Source: Acinetobacter populi
GTDB taxonomy: Bacteria; Pseudomonadota; Gammaproteobacteria; Pseudomonadales; Moraxellaceae
Direction of reading: 5' to 3'
NCBI RefSeq assembly: GCF_002174125.1
Contig: NZ_NEXX01000001.1
Span: 1,161,160-1,225,159, forward strand
Length of the DNA: 64,000 nt
Shown piece by piece: positions 46,886 through 56,439 of the stretch (position 1 is the first letter of the stretch; every line of letters starts with the position of its first letter). The notes under the pieces are model-generated. The model was not told where the DNA came from, did no database searches, and worked only from the letters and a program-made list of their open reading frames with translations. The translations under genes and the position numbers were made by a program.

Positions 46886-47581
46886 ATGATGAATAAGTAT
46901 TTAGCAGAGTTTATCGGAACATTTTGGCTGGTCTTTGGTGGTTGTGGTAGTGCTATTTTTGCCGCAGCATTTCCGGAACTTGGTATTGGCTTTGCCGGTG
47001 TCGCTCTGGCATTTGGTTTAACAGTACTCACCGCAGCATATGCCGTGGGTCATATTTCCGGTGGACATTTTAATCCAGCTGTTACCGTTGGCTTATGGGC
47101 TGGCGGGCGTTTTCAGGCGGGTCAGGTTGTGCCTTATGTTGTGTCACAGGTAATTGGTGCCATCGTTGCAGCATTTATTCTGTATCTGATTGTTCAAGGA
47201 CAAGCTAATTTTGCCGGTACAGGCGGTTTTGCTTCAAATGGTTATGGTGAGCTTTCTCCGGGTAAATATTCGCTTTTATCTGCCCTCATCATTGAGATTG
47301 TCCTAACTGCCGGCTTTTTGTTTGTCATTATGGGTGCTACAGATCGTCGTGCCCCGGCTGGTTTTGCACCGATTGCCATTGGTCTGGCATTAACATTAAT
47401 TCATTTAATCAGTATTCCGGTCACCAATACGTCAGTAAATCCTGCACGTAGTACCGGTGTTGCCTTCTTTGCTGAAACTGCGGCCTTAGGTCAATTGTGG
47501 TTATTCTGGGTGGCACCGATCATTGGTGGTGTGATTGGCGCTTTACTGTATAAGATTGTGGGTGGCAAAGAACAACAATAA
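46886..47581 (+). CDS. aqpZ: Aquaporin Z
   Basis: The 231-residue channel has six predicted helices and the two aquaporin boxes, [12 protein letters not shown] near 60 and [10 protein letters not shown] near 185. The residues around the filter (His and Arg after NPA) fit a water-selective AqpZ. Two ATGs open the frame, with GGTGA upstream. It faces hisF, with a shared terminator. Confidence 0.95.
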   Translation: MMNKYLAEFIGTFWLVFGGCGSAIFAAAFPELGIGFAGVALAFGLTVLTAAYAVGHISGGHFNPAVTVGLWAGGRFQAGQVVPYVVSQVIGAIVAAFILYLIVQGQANFAGTGGFASNGYGELSPGKYSLLSALIIEIVLTAGFLFVIMGATDRRAPAGFAPIAIGLALTLIHLISIPVTNTSVNPARSTGVAFFAETAALGQLWLFWVAPIIGGVIGALLYKIVGGKEQQ

Positions 47582-47597
47582 TCGCTGCTTATATGAT

Positions 47598-47629
47598 AAA
47601 GCCCAAAATCGTATTGATTTGGGCTTTTA
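47598..47629. terminator. Terminator between aqpZ and hisF
   Basis: AAAGCCCAAA and TTTGGGCTTT form a 10-bp stem (plus two more pairs across a one-base bulge), with A and T tracts at the ends that can serve both strands. Confidence 0.85.
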
Positions 47630-47654
47630 ACTTTATGTGATAGATCTTAACGCC

Positions 47655-48413
47655 TTATAAACGCATTTCTATCCCTTGTGCTGCCAGATAAGCCTTGGCT
47701 TCCGGAATACTGTGCTGACCAAAATGGAAAATACTGGCCGCCAACACGGCATCTGCACCACCTTTTAAAATCCCATCTGCCAAGTGTTGTAAATTACCAA
47801 CACCGCCGGAGGCAATGGTCGGAATCGTAACACGATCATTAATGGTACGCATCAATCCCAGATCATAGCCAGCCTTGGTACCATCAGCATCCATACTGGT
47901 GATCAATAATTCTCCAGCACCGAGTTCTGCCATTTTCACCGACCATTCTATGGCATCAATACCTGTTGGTTTACGCCCACCATGCGTAAAAATCTCCCAT
48001 TTATTGTCAGCAACTTTTTTGGCATCAATTGCGACAACAATGCACTGTGCACCAAAACGATTAGAAGCTTCAGCAACAAACTCAGGATTAAATACCGCAG
48101 CCGAATTAATACTGACCTTATCTGCGCCAGCATTTAACAGCAGTCGGATGTCTTCAATTTTACGCACGCCACCACCTACAGTTAACGGGACAAAAACACT
48201 TTCTGCCATGCGCTCAACAGTACGGTACGTGGTATCCCGACCATGATGGGTTGCTGTAATATCCAGAAAAGTGATCTCATCTGCACCCTGTTCGTTATAG
48301 CGGCGGGCCACTTCGACCGGATCACCTGCATCACGAATATCGACAAACTGTACGCCTTTGACCACTCGACCATTATCGACGTCTAAACATGGAATAATTC
48401 GTTTTGCTAGCAT
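47655..48413 (-). CDS. hisF: Imidazole glycerol phosphate synthase, cyclase subunit
   Basis: The 252-residue TIM barrel begins [20 protein letters not shown] with the first catalytic Asp and carries the second in [19 protein letters not shown] and [11 protein letters not shown] are the phosphate-binding loops. It works with HisH. A TTG at 48425 could extend it by 4 residues, but the ATG fits the family start exactly. It is encoded apart from hisBH. Confidence 0.97.
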   Translation of the reverse strand: MLAKRIIPCLDVDNGRVVKGVQFVDIRDAGDPVEVARRYNEQGADEITFLDITATHHGRDTTYRTVERMAESVFVPLTVGGGVRKIEDIRLLLNAGADKVSINSAAVFNPEFVAEASNRFGAQCIVVAIDAKKVADNKWEIFTHGGRKPTGIDAIEWSVKMAELGAGELLITSMDADGTKAGYDLGLMRTINDRVTIPTIASGGVGNLQHLADGILKGGADAVLAASIFHFGQHSIPEAKAYLAAQGIEMRL

Positions 48414-48528
48414 AATTTCGTCCAAACGCTATAGAGATGCTTGATAAATTGTCAGGAAAGCTACAACTTATGACAATAAGGCGTTATTCTAACAAAAATC
48501 TTTTATTTGTCCGTAGGTTTTCTTCATT

Positions 48529-49482
48529 ATGTCGGTTTATACACAGCTTAGCCTTGAACAAGTGCAGCACTTTGCCAAAGACTTTGGATTAGACATTGTT
48601 GAAATCCAGCCCATTCAGGGCGGTATTGAAAATACCAATTATTTTTTAACTGCTCAGGATAATAAGCAATATGTACTGACTGTTTTTGAAGAACTGGATA
48701 AAGCAGCGGCATCCGAATTGATTCCGGCATTACAACATCTTGGTCAACAAAATCTACCTGTCGCTGTACCATTACAATATGATGGGGAAGCCATTCATTT
48801 TATTGCAGATAAACCCGCACAAATCGCGCCTCGTCTAGCAGGTGGACATCCGATTCCATCAACAGTTGCACAAGTCGCAGCAATCGGACAAGCGTTGGCA
48901 AACATGCATCTGGCGCTACAAGATTTTCCGCTAGAACGTGAAAATAATCATGGGCAAGTCTGGTGGCAAAAAACCGCGACAACCTTATATCAAAACATGT
49001 CCACAGATGACCAACAATTGCTTGATCAGGTATTTAGACAATTTGAAAAAGCTCAAGCGCAGTATCCGGATCGCCCCAAAGGATTAATCCATGCCGATTT
49101 ATTCCGCGACAATACCTTATATGTTGCAGATCAACTGACCGGGATTCTGGATTTTTCCGAATTAAATCGCGATGAATTATTGCTGGATATCAGTATCACG
49201 CTCAATGATTTTTGTAGTAATTTCCCCGATGTCAGTCTGGATAATGATAAAGCACAGGCCTTTATTACTGCCTATCAACATGTCCGCCCACTTACCGCAG
49301 ATGAAAAAGCCTGTCTGAACATTTATCTGGCGATGGCAGCATGTCGCTTTTGGTTATCTCGACTACAAGTGGCAGAGCGCAATCAGGCAGAAGGCCGGAC
49401 CGGCAGTGATATTTTACAAAAAGATCCACAAGAAATGCGCTTTATGCTGATCAATCGCCTGACACAGGAGTACAACATCTAA
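48529..49482 (+). CDS. thrB: Homoserine kinase (ThrB type II)
   Basis: The 317-residue protein belongs to the aminoglycoside-phosphotransferase-like homoserine kinases of Pseudomonas/Acinetobacter: IQGGIENTNYFL (nucleotide loop), the catalytic GLIHADLFRDNTLYV and GILDFSELNRDE. It phosphorylates homoserine in threonine synthesis and is unrelated to GHMP-type E. coli ThrB. It overlaps the next gene by one base (TAATG). Confidence 0.93.
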   Translation: MSVYTQLSLEQVQHFAKDFGLDIVEIQPIQGGIENTNYFLTAQDNKQYVLTVFEELDKAAASELIPALQHLGQQNLPVAVPLQYDGEAIHFIADKPAQIAPRLAGGHPIPSTVAQVAAIGQALANMHLALQDFPLERENNHGQVWWQKTATTLYQNMSTDDQQLLDQVFRQFEKAQAQYPDRPKGLIHADLFRDNTLYVADQLTGILDFSELNRDELLLDISITLNDFCSNFPDVSLDNDKAQAFITAYQHVRPLTADEKACLNIYLAMAACRFWLSRLQVAERNQAEGRTGSDILQKDPQEMRFMLINRLTQEYNI

Positions 49483-50111
49483 TGGCACGGTATCAGGGGC
49501 GATTGGTAGAGTGGCATGATGAACAGGGTTATGGCTTTATTCAGGGCATTAACGACCCAAAACATCAGCGGGTATTTTTGCATATTAAAAGTTTTCAGCG
49601 TTCCGGCCCTCGCCCAATTCAGGGCTGTGTGGTGGAATATGATCTTGGGTTGGACAACCAATCCCGCCCGCAAGCCATTAATGTCAGTTATGTCAAGGCC
49701 AAGCAGGTACAAGGTAAACAAGGCACAATATCGGCTTCAAATCAGGCCAAAAAAAATGCCTGGCATCCAATGTATATACTCATGCTGATCTATTGGGTCG
49801 CACTTTTTGTATTGTCTTCTTTTGGCAAACTGCCAATGCTAAGTTTGATGATCATTATGCTGATCAATGCTTATACCTATTGGCTCTATCAAAAAGATAA
49901 ACAGGCGGCTTTAAATGGTGATTTTCGGATTTCCGAACAGCATTTATTATTAATGAATGTGCTGGGTGGCTGGACAGCTGCATGGTTTGCACGGCAAAAT
50001 TTTCGTCATAAGACACAAAAACAACCATTTAAAACCTATTTTGCACTGTCGATTGTCTTGAATCTTGTTTTAATTGCTTTTGCAGTTTTTGCACAAGAGT
50101 ATTTAATATAA
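49482..50111 (+). CDS. Cold-shock domain plus DUF1294 membrane protein
   Basis: The 209-residue protein fuses an N-terminal cold-shock domain (GRLVEWHDEQGYGFIQ with the RNP1-like motif, residues 1-70) to a C-terminal DUF1294 domain with about four membrane helices (LGGWTAAWFARQNFRHKT loop). The fusion is a known but uncharacterised family, possibly tethering RNA at the membrane. It starts in the thrB stop codon, so translation is probably coupled. Confidence 0.88.
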   Translation: MARYQGRLVEWHDEQGYGFIQGINDPKHQRVFLHIKSFQRSGPRPIQGCVVEYDLGLDNQSRPQAINVSYVKAKQVQGKQGTISASNQAKKNAWHPMYILMLIYWVALFVLSSFGKLPMLSLMIIMLINAYTYWLYQKDKQAALNGDFRISEQHLLLMNVLGGWTAAWFARQNFRHKTQKQPFKTYFALSIVLNLVLIAFAVFAQEYLI

Positions 50112-50126
50112 TCAAGGTCAACCCTC

Positions 50127-50540
50127 ATGGACACTATACAAAACAAAGATTTACAAGAGATGAATCCTCAGAACTTTGGTTCTCAAGATAATAAAACACT
50201 GACTTATGTGCTGTATGCACTTTATATTGCATCGATTTTCAGTGCAGGCATTTTGTCGATCATTGCCATTATTATCAATTATATCAAGCTTGATTCAGTC
50301 AAAGGTACTGCGCTGGAAAGCCATTTTATCTGGCAAATCCGTAGTTTCTGGTGGTATCTATTCTGGAATGTTGTTGCCATTGCCTGTGTTTGTCTGGTGG
50401 TGTTTGTCTATCATTCACCTTGGTGGAGTGCTACACCTTTACTCGGCTTGGCAATTGTGATCATTGCATGGATTTGGCATGTCTATCGCTGTATTCGTGG
50501 TCTAATTACCTTAAGTGAAGACCGTCCCATGTATCAATAA
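50127..50540 (+). CDS. Small membrane protein, DUF4870-like
   Basis: The 137-residue protein has a short polar N-terminus and three or four membrane helices, with HFIWQIRSFWW between the first two, a pattern typical of DUF4870/Tic20-like proteins. Function unknown. It lies 15 bases after the CSD-DUF1294 gene on the same strand, so the three genes from thrB likely form an operon. Confidence 0.72.
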   Translation: MDTIQNKDLQEMNPQNFGSQDNKTLTYVLYALYIASIFSAGILSIIAIIINYIKLDSVKGTALESHFIWQIRSFWWYLFWNVVAIACVCLVVFVYHSPWWSATPLLGLAIVIIAWIWHVYRCIRGLITLSEDRPMYQ

Positions 50541-50590
50541 GGCGTGATTTTCGACATAATAGATACCAGTTATTGACTGATATCGGTTAC

Positions 50591-51652
50591 CTAAACTTGA
50601 ATCATCTGCCCTTCTTCAAGGCAAACAAATTGCTGCTCAGACACCTGATACGCGGATAAGGCTGTATGCAAATCCCGTTCAGGTGCAAACATCTCTTCAT
50701 CGGTCAGTTGAAACATACGATGATGAATTGCCACACTCTGCTCGGCCTGTAAATCCAGATGTGCCTTGACTGCATCATCTGGATTCATATGCAGGTATTG
50801 CATCAAACGACGCGGTTCATAGGCACCGATGGGTAATAATGCCAATCGCGGCGGCGTTAATCGCGCAGCAATCTGTTTAAAATGCTCGCTATATGCAGCA
50901 TCTCCGGCAAAATAGGCATGTCCGGCATCAGATAAAATCGAAAAACCACCCCACAAGGCCTGATTCTGATCTCTTAAGCCCCGACCAGACCCATGCTGTG
51001 CAGGTACATACACAATATTTAACTCGCCATGCTCACCAAAATATTGCTGCTGCCACCAATCCATTTCGATCACTTGGAAATGTTTGGGCAAATACTGTCC
51101 ATTCGCAAGACCTGTATAAATCGGCATATCAAAATGGTCTACCAGCCAGCTTAATGTCGCCAGATCCATATGATCATAATGGTTATGACTGAGCAATACT
51201 GCATCAATCTTTGGCAATTGTTCCAATGCCAGTCCCATTGGACGATAGCGCTTGGGACCACTCCCCTGTTGTGGGCTGACATAATCGCACCACACCGGAT
51301 CGGTTAAAAAATTATAACGGCCAATTTGTAACAATACCGTGGCATGACCAATAAAATAGACTTGCCAATCGTCAATTTCAGCACATTCACGTTGCTGAGG
51401 CAGATCAGGTTGTAGAGAATTTTCCTGCGCCAGCCATGTCGATTTGCTTTTATGTCGTGTCGCAATCCATTTTAAAATATTGCTTGCCGTTTGATATTCC
51501 GGACGCGGCGCAAGATTATGAAATCCCGAACCGTGACAATGATCGGATTTCTCATAATCATTGCTTAAGCGAATATAGCTATGCCGAATACAGCTTTGGG
51601 TTGGCAAACGATACTGTAACTGCTGATCCACGGAATTCTTATTTTTTGTCAT
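50591..51652 (-). CDS. MBL-fold hydrolase, NAPE-PLD/UlaG-like
   Basis: The 353-residue protein has YFIGHATVLLQ, the metal motif LLSHNHYDHMD (HxHxDH variant), PAQHGSGRG and FAGDAAYSEHF. This matches the branch that includes N-acyl-phosphatidylethanolamine phospholipase D. It probably hydrolyses a phospholipid-like or phosphodiester substrate in the cytoplasm; no signal peptide is seen. The 85-residue N-terminal extension is typical of the branch. Confidence 0.85.
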   Translation of the reverse strand: MTKNKNSVDQQLQYRLPTQSCIRHSYIRLSNDYEKSDHCHGSGFHNLAPRPEYQTASNILKWIATRHKSKSTWLAQENSLQPDLPQQRECAEIDDWQVYFIGHATVLLQIGRYNFLTDPVWCDYVSPQQGSGPKRYRPMGLALEQLPKIDAVLLSHNHYDHMDLATLSWLVDHFDMPIYTGLANGQYLPKHFQVIEMDWWQQQYFGEHGELNIVYVPAQHGSGRGLRDQNQALWGGFSILSDAGHAYFAGDAAYSEHFKQIAARLTPPRLALLPIGAYEPRRLMQYLHMNPDDAVKAHLDLQAEQSVAIHHRMFQLTDEEMFAPERDLHTALSAYQVSEQQFVCLEEGQMIQV

Positions 51653-51684
51653 AGACTAAACCAACCAATACGGGAATGATGATG

Positions 51685-52653
51685 CTATTGCTCCAGTCGT
51701 CCCTGCATACGCTGCAACCAGACTTTCTGGGTTTGCGGCTTGATAAACAAGGTGACAATTTCCGGATGTGCTGTTTTGGCAGCAGTTTCGATACGATTAA
51801 TACAGTTTTCGATATCGTCACTGGTCAGACTATCTTTAAATTCCAGACTTAACAATGCCAGTACCTGATGCGCACCGATTTGTTCGGTCAATACGCCATT
51901 TGCATTTAACACCGCTTCATCTTCGGCAGCAATTAACATTAAATGATTGCGTAATTTTGGATCGGCACTTTCGCCAAGTAATAAACCCTTGGTTTCCCGA
52001 GCCAGCAAGGTTGCAGCAATTGCCAACACTACACCAATCAAAATAGATGCCACACCATCTAACATCGGTAGATTGAAAATCTGACTGGCTGCGATACCGA
52101 CCAAGGCAATCGTTAAACCAATCAATGCTGCGGAATCTTCGAATAATACGGTAAAAGTAGTAGGATCTTTACTACGCCGAAAAGCTTCAAAATAACCAAG
52201 CTTGCCTTTTTCCTTACGGAAATTTTTGAGTGCCACACCCCATGATGTGCCTTCACACAGCATGGCGATACCCAGCACAATGTAATTCACCAGAGGGTCC
52301 TTGATTTCTTCTGGATTTAAAATATGGTGTACACCTTGATAAATGGACACAATTGATCCCAAAGCAAATACCATCAAGGACACAATAAATGCCCAGAAAT
52401 ATAGTTCACGCCCATATCCAAAAGGATGCGTGGCATCAGGTGCACGCTCGGATTTTTTTAAGCCATGCAATAACAATACTTCATTTAAAGTATCCACCAA
52501 AGAGTGAATGGCTTCACTGAGCATGGCGGAACTGTTGGTCCACCAAGCAGCAATAAATTTCACAATGGCAATGGCAAAATTTCCAGCCAAAGCTGCATAT
52601 ACAACGATATGACTGGACTGTGTTTTTTCTATTTTCGTGGGTGTTGTGGTCAT
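51685..52653 (-). CDS. Cation diffusion facilitator transporter (SLC30A9-like)
   Basis: The 322-residue protein has about six membrane helices with HSLVDTLNE (metal-site His/Asp) and a second pair around LFEDSAALIGL, then a cytosolic domain. KNFRKEKGKLGYFEAFRRSKDP is typical of the SLC30A9/ZnT9-like branch. It likely exports a divalent metal such as zinc, but the metal cannot be assigned. The TTG at 52674 would add 7 residues; the ATG is used. It is 32 bases upstream of the MBL gene on the same strand. Confidence 0.85.
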   Translation of the reverse strand: MTTTPTKIEKTQSSHIVVYAALAGNFAIAIVKFIAAWWTNSSAMLSEAIHSLVDTLNEVLLLHGLKKSERAPDATHPFGYGRELYFWAFIVSLMVFALGSIVSIYQGVHHILNPEEIKDPLVNYIVLGIAMLCEGTSWGVALKNFRKEKGKLGYFEAFRRSKDPTTFTVLFEDSAALIGLTIALVGIAASQIFNLPMLDGVASILIGVVLAIAATLLARETKGLLLGESADPKLRNHLMLIAAEDEAVLNANGVLTEQIGAHQVLALLSLEFKDSLTSDDIENCINRIETAAKTAHPEIVTLFIKPQTQKVWLQRMQGRLEQ

Positions 52654-52755
52654 ATCTGTTTTATAGGGATTCAAAGTGTGAGATTTATCTCTATTTTAAT
52701 CCATTTTTTTGTATAGAGCAGCAAATGTTATGTGTGATCTTTTGTCTGTGATCGT

Positions 52756-53946
52756 CTATGTATGGCTGCGTAAATCAATCACCTGCTTTAATAGATATAA
52801 CGCAATGCCGGCACATAATCCCCAGAATGCAGACCCAACCCCCCACAGTGTTAAGCCGGAAGCCGTCACCATAAATGTCAACATCGCCGCATCAAGATGC
52901 TGCATCTCGGACAATGCTGTTTTTAAGGCATGACTACAGGCAGAAAATAATGCCAATCCTGCAATGGCAACCACAAATGCTTTTGGCACCAATGCAAAGA
53001 GCTGCACCATACTTTGTGCAAAAACCGCAAACAGAAAATAAAAAAATGCGCAACTTAAGCCTGCAATATAGCGTTTCGATGCATCAGGATGGCAATCCTG
53101 ACTGGTACAAATAGCAGCAGTAATCGAGGATAAGGTCACACCATGCGAACCAAATGGTGCAGTCAATAAGGAAGCAACGCCGGTATAGGTAATCAGTTTG
53201 GATTCTGGTGCCTGATAGCCAGAAGTTTGCATGACCGCTAATCCACTGGCATTTTGCGAGGTCATCGCCACAATAAATAAAGGCAATGCAATACCAAACA
53301 TCGCAGACAATGACCAAGTCGGTGTGGTCCAGACTGGCTGTGCAACTGCCCATGAAATACTGGACCATACCAGATCATTTTGTAGTAAAACAATTGCAAT
53401 CCCGACCAATAACGTCAATACAATGGAATATTTGGGTAAAAGTAATTTTGCAATAAAATATGTGATGCACATCAACAAGACCAGAACGGGCTGCAATTGA
53501 ATTTGCATAAATGCCTGCAAGCAGAACTGCAATAAAATCCCAGCCAGCATGGCAGCAATAATACTCATTGGAATTTTCTGCATCACTTTTTGAAATAGTC
53601 CGGTCACCCCAAAAATAATCACCAGAATCGCCGAAACGATATAGGCCATTACCGCTTCACTCAAGGAATATAACGGTAATGCTGTCACCAGTAATGCAGC
53701 ACCCGGTGTAGACCATGCGGTAATAATCGGCATTTTTAATTTCAGACTTAAAATCAGCGTTACCACACCACAGCCCAGTGAGGCAGAAGCCAGCCATGAC
53801 GCGGTTTGCAATGTCGACAGTTGCCCCATTTGTGCAGCATGAAAAATAATAACCGCAGAACTAGCATAAGCGATCACAACAGCAATAAAGCCTGCAACAA
53901 TAGCAGAAAGCGAAATATCTTTAGAAATGAACATAGTCAGGAACAT
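52756..53946 (-). CDS. benE: BenE-family benzoate/proton symporter-like protein
   Basis: The 396-residue protein has about twelve hydrophobic segments and BenE hallmarks: ITAWSTPGAALL early, FGSHGVTLSSITAAICTS, and the ending FWGLCAGIALYLLKQ. The family imports benzoate in Acinetobacter, but paralogues away from ben genes have unknown substrates, and no benzoate catabolic genes are here. An ATG at 53934 is an alternative start. Confidence 0.85.
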   Translation of the reverse strand: MFLTMFISKDISLSAIVAGFIAVVIAYASSAVIIFHAAQMGQLSTLQTASWLASASLGCGVVTLILSLKLKMPIITAWSTPGAALLVTALPLYSLSEAVMAYIVSAILVIIFGVTGLFQKVMQKIPMSIIAAMLAGILLQFCLQAFMQIQLQPVLVLLMCITYFIAKLLLPKYSIVLTLLVGIAIVLLQNDLVWSSISWAVAQPVWTTPTWSLSAMFGIALPLFIVAMTSQNASGLAVMQTSGYQAPESKLITYTGVASLLTAPFGSHGVTLSSITAAICTSQDCHPDASKRYIAGLSCAFFYFLFAVFAQSMVQLFALVPKAFVVAIAGLALFSACSHALKTALSEMQHLDAAMLTFMVTASGLTLWGVGSAFWGLCAGIALYLLKQVIDLRSHT

Positions 53947-54104
53947 CAAAAATTTGTGGAATTATCCGCCCAAATGATAGCGAATTTCAAATAAAAACTG
54001 ATCTTGATGCAGAACTCAGGCAGATTTTTTTGATCATGAACAGCGTGGATCAGCAGCATAACAATACCTATCAATACACGAAATTGTCATCACGGTAAAT
54101 CCAA

Positions 54105-54749
54105 TCATGACCCAGACAATAACAGTTGATGTAATTGCTGAACATTGTCGGCAATCGCAAGCGGCTTAAACTGTGTTAACACATCAATCGAATGTACACC
54201 ATAACTCACGCCAATTCTTGGCATCTCAATATTTTGTGCCATATGCAGATCGTAACTGGTATCGCCAATCATGATCGCCCGATCAGCTGTAACACCTGTT
54301 GCTGCCAGAATCTGTTGTAACATTAATGGATCAGGTTTAGAGCGTGTTTCACTGGCGGCGCGGGTCACATCAAATAAATCCTGACTAGCAGTGTGATGTA
54401 AAACCCGATCCAGACCTCTACGGCTTTTTCCTGTCGCCACTGCCAGTTTTTTATGCTGTTTTTTTAAGTCATGCAGTAACTCTGCTACGCCATCAAACCA
54501 TGCATCCTGTCCGGAATTTTCCACATAATGGGCAGAATACGCTTCCAAAATATCCTGTTGTAAATGTGGGACATCTGGAAATAAAGTCTGCATCACCTCT
54601 GGCAGCCCCAAACCAATCACACTTTTTGCGGCATCATCCGTTAAAGGTTGCTGATATTGTTGTGCTGCAAATTGCAGGCTATTGACAATCTGACCGACCG
54701 AGTTATAAAGCGTACCATCCCAGTCAAATACGATTAAATCAAAATCCAT
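54105..54749 (-). CDS. HAD-family phosphatase (phosphoglycolate phosphatase-like)
   Basis: The 214-residue protein has HAD motif I FDWDGTLYNS (nucleophile Asp), motif II VATGKS, motif III KPDP and motif IV MIGDTSYDLHMA. This is the Gph-like subgroup commonly encoded next to rluC in Pseudomonadales. Substrate unknown. The frame opens at 54827, overlapping rluC, but the ATG at 54749, directly before the conserved FDLIVFDWDGT, is preferred. Confidence 0.88.
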   Translation of the reverse strand: MDFDLIVFDWDGTLYNSVGQIVNSLQFAAQQYQQPLTDDAAKSVIGLGLPEVMQTLFPDVPHLQQDILEAYSAHYVENSGQDAWFDGVAELLHDLKKQHKKLAVATGKSRRGLDRVLHHTASQDLFDVTRAASETRSKPDPLMLQQILAATGVTADRAIMIGDTSYDLHMAQNIEMPRIGVSYGVHSIDVLTQFKPLAIADNVQQLHQLLLSGS

Positions 54750-54798
54750 CGCACTGAAATTTTCCAAATGAGACTCTGCGTTCACCTGTTGTTCCTGT

Positions 54799-55749
54799 CT
54801 AAAGTTTTCGTAATTGCGCAAGCACATTTTGCATATCTTCGGGTAAAGCCGCTTCGATCAGCGGATAACCTGGGATCTGTAAGCGCATGGCATGTAAGCA
54901 TAACCGCCGTGGTTCTACTGCATTAAACGGCGTCTGATGTCCATATTTATCATCACCCAGCAATGGATGACCAATGCTTAAACCATGTACACGAATCTGA
55001 TGAGTACGTCCGGATAAAGGTGATGCATGGATCAAGGTTGCCTGTTTAAACCGCTCCGCCACACGCCATTCAGTTTGACTGGGTTTGCCGTCTTTGGCGA
55101 CTCGAACACGACGCTCACCATTGGCAAGTTCATAACGCAACAAGGGGGCATCAATCAATTGCGCATCCATAGTCACCACACCTTTCACTATTGCAGCATA
55201 GGTTTTCTTGATGCGATGCGCACGCAAATCGTCCTGCAAGGCTTTTAGCACACTGCGTTTTTTAGAAATCATCACTAGACCAGAAGTATCCCGGTCTATG
55301 CGGTGAATCAATTCCAAATATTTTTTCCCTGTTGCATGACGCAATGCTTCGATCAAACCATAAGCAACACCGCTTCCGCCATGTACGGCAATACCGGAAG
55401 GCTTGTTCACCACAATCAGACCTTCATCTTCAAAAACAATACGATCAAGTAAGCCCTTTGCGATTTTGTCGCCAATCGGCGGCTGTTGCTCGGTACTGGC
55501 CTGTTGATAGCGAATCGGTGCAACCCGAATCTGGTCACCAATATTTAACTTGGTATCAGCCTTAATGCGCTTTTTATTAACACGCACTTCGCCTTCCCGA
55601 ATCAATCGATAAATCCTGCTTTTCGGTACACCTTTGAGGCGACTAAATAAAAAATTATCAATTCTCTGCCCATCTTGATGTTCTGTCACATCAAACCAGG
55701 TGACATTCTGCCAAGGTTGATCAGAATGGGAAGGTTTGGATTCAGTCAT
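54799..55749 (-). CDS. rluC: 23S rRNA pseudouridine synthase RluC
   Basis: The 316-residue enzyme has an N-terminal S4 RNA-binding domain (GQRIDNFLFSRLKGVPKSRIY) and the pseudouridine synthase core with HRIDRDTSGLVMISKK (catalytic Asp) and SGRTHQIRVHG. It modifies three uridines of 23S rRNA. It is divergent from rne, as in E. coli, which supports RluC rather than RluD or RluA. The HAD gene follows with tight spacing. Confidence 0.95.
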   Translation of the reverse strand: MTESKPSHSDQPWQNVTWFDVTEHQDGQRIDNFLFSRLKGVPKSRIYRLIREGEVRVNKKRIKADTKLNIGDQIRVAPIRYQQASTEQQPPIGDKIAKGLLDRIVFEDEGLIVVNKPSGIAVHGGSGVAYGLIEALRHATGKKYLELIHRIDRDTSGLVMISKKRSVLKALQDDLRAHRIKKTYAAIVKGVVTMDAQLIDAPLLRYELANGERRVRVAKDGKPSQTEWRVAERFKQATLIHASPLSGRTHQIRVHGLSIGHPLLGDDKYGHQTPFNAVEPRRLCLHAMRLQIPGYPLIEAALPEDMQNVLAQLRKL

Positions 55750-56439
55750 ATGGTCTATTGCTCTAAAAAATTCATTTTTGGATATTTTCTAAACAAATAA
55801 ACAGCATTTATGTTTAAAAAAAAGGATCTACCCCATAGGCAGATGATGAAGCATTTGCTATATTCAGCGCACGGATACCAACGTAACAGTCCATCTCGTG
55901 ACTTAATCGACTTTCAAGCGATTAAATGATGCACATAAGATTGCGTGTCGGTCCTCAAAGAATATGCCTTTGCCGAGGGCAAATTATATCGGCAAATTGG
56001 TGATGTGTTTGTGTTTTTTGCAAATTAATCGCACAAATCATATTGCTCCGTACAAATTGTCGCTAACAACAATCTTGTTAGTTTATATGTAAACTGATTG
56101 CATCACACAAATTGCGCCCTAGAGAGATATTCAGGTAACTCGAAACGATATATTAAGGTCTGCTGCCATACGCCTATTTCATGATGAGAATGCCATGAAT
56201 AGATGACAAATAAGATATAGCATTGCGAAAGATCACCATTTAGATCACCTTATATACAGCATGTTTACCAGTGAATATTCAGGTAGCTTGAGGTTCAATG
56301 ATTATTGTGGCTTTGACATCATGATATGTTCAAAATCCACCCTAAGCTCAATTACCCAAATTATCGATAATTGAGTCTGCTAGGCATTTGCTCCACCTTG
56401 CCAATTTGTTGGTGTATATCACTAGAAGGTATTACACCC
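55750..56439 (+). promoter_or_regulatory. rluC-rne divergent region with candidate structured rne 5' leader
   Basis: The 690 bases before rne contain no gene but show several inverted repeats (55969-55996 TTTGCCG/CGGCAAA; 56347-56375 CTCAATTA/TAATTGAG; GTTTA/TAAAC near 56092) and a 17-base motif present twice (56127 and 56275). A long 5' UTR that RNase E itself targets is known in E. coli and proposed in Pseudomonadales. The same role is inferred here, but the transcription start is unknown. Confidence 0.5.
56127..56291 (+). repeat. Direct repeat in the rne leader
   Basis: ATATTCAGGTARCTYGA occurs at 56127-56143 and 56275-56291 with two mismatches, 148 bases apart, both upstream of rne on the plus strand. 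Confidence 0.7.
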
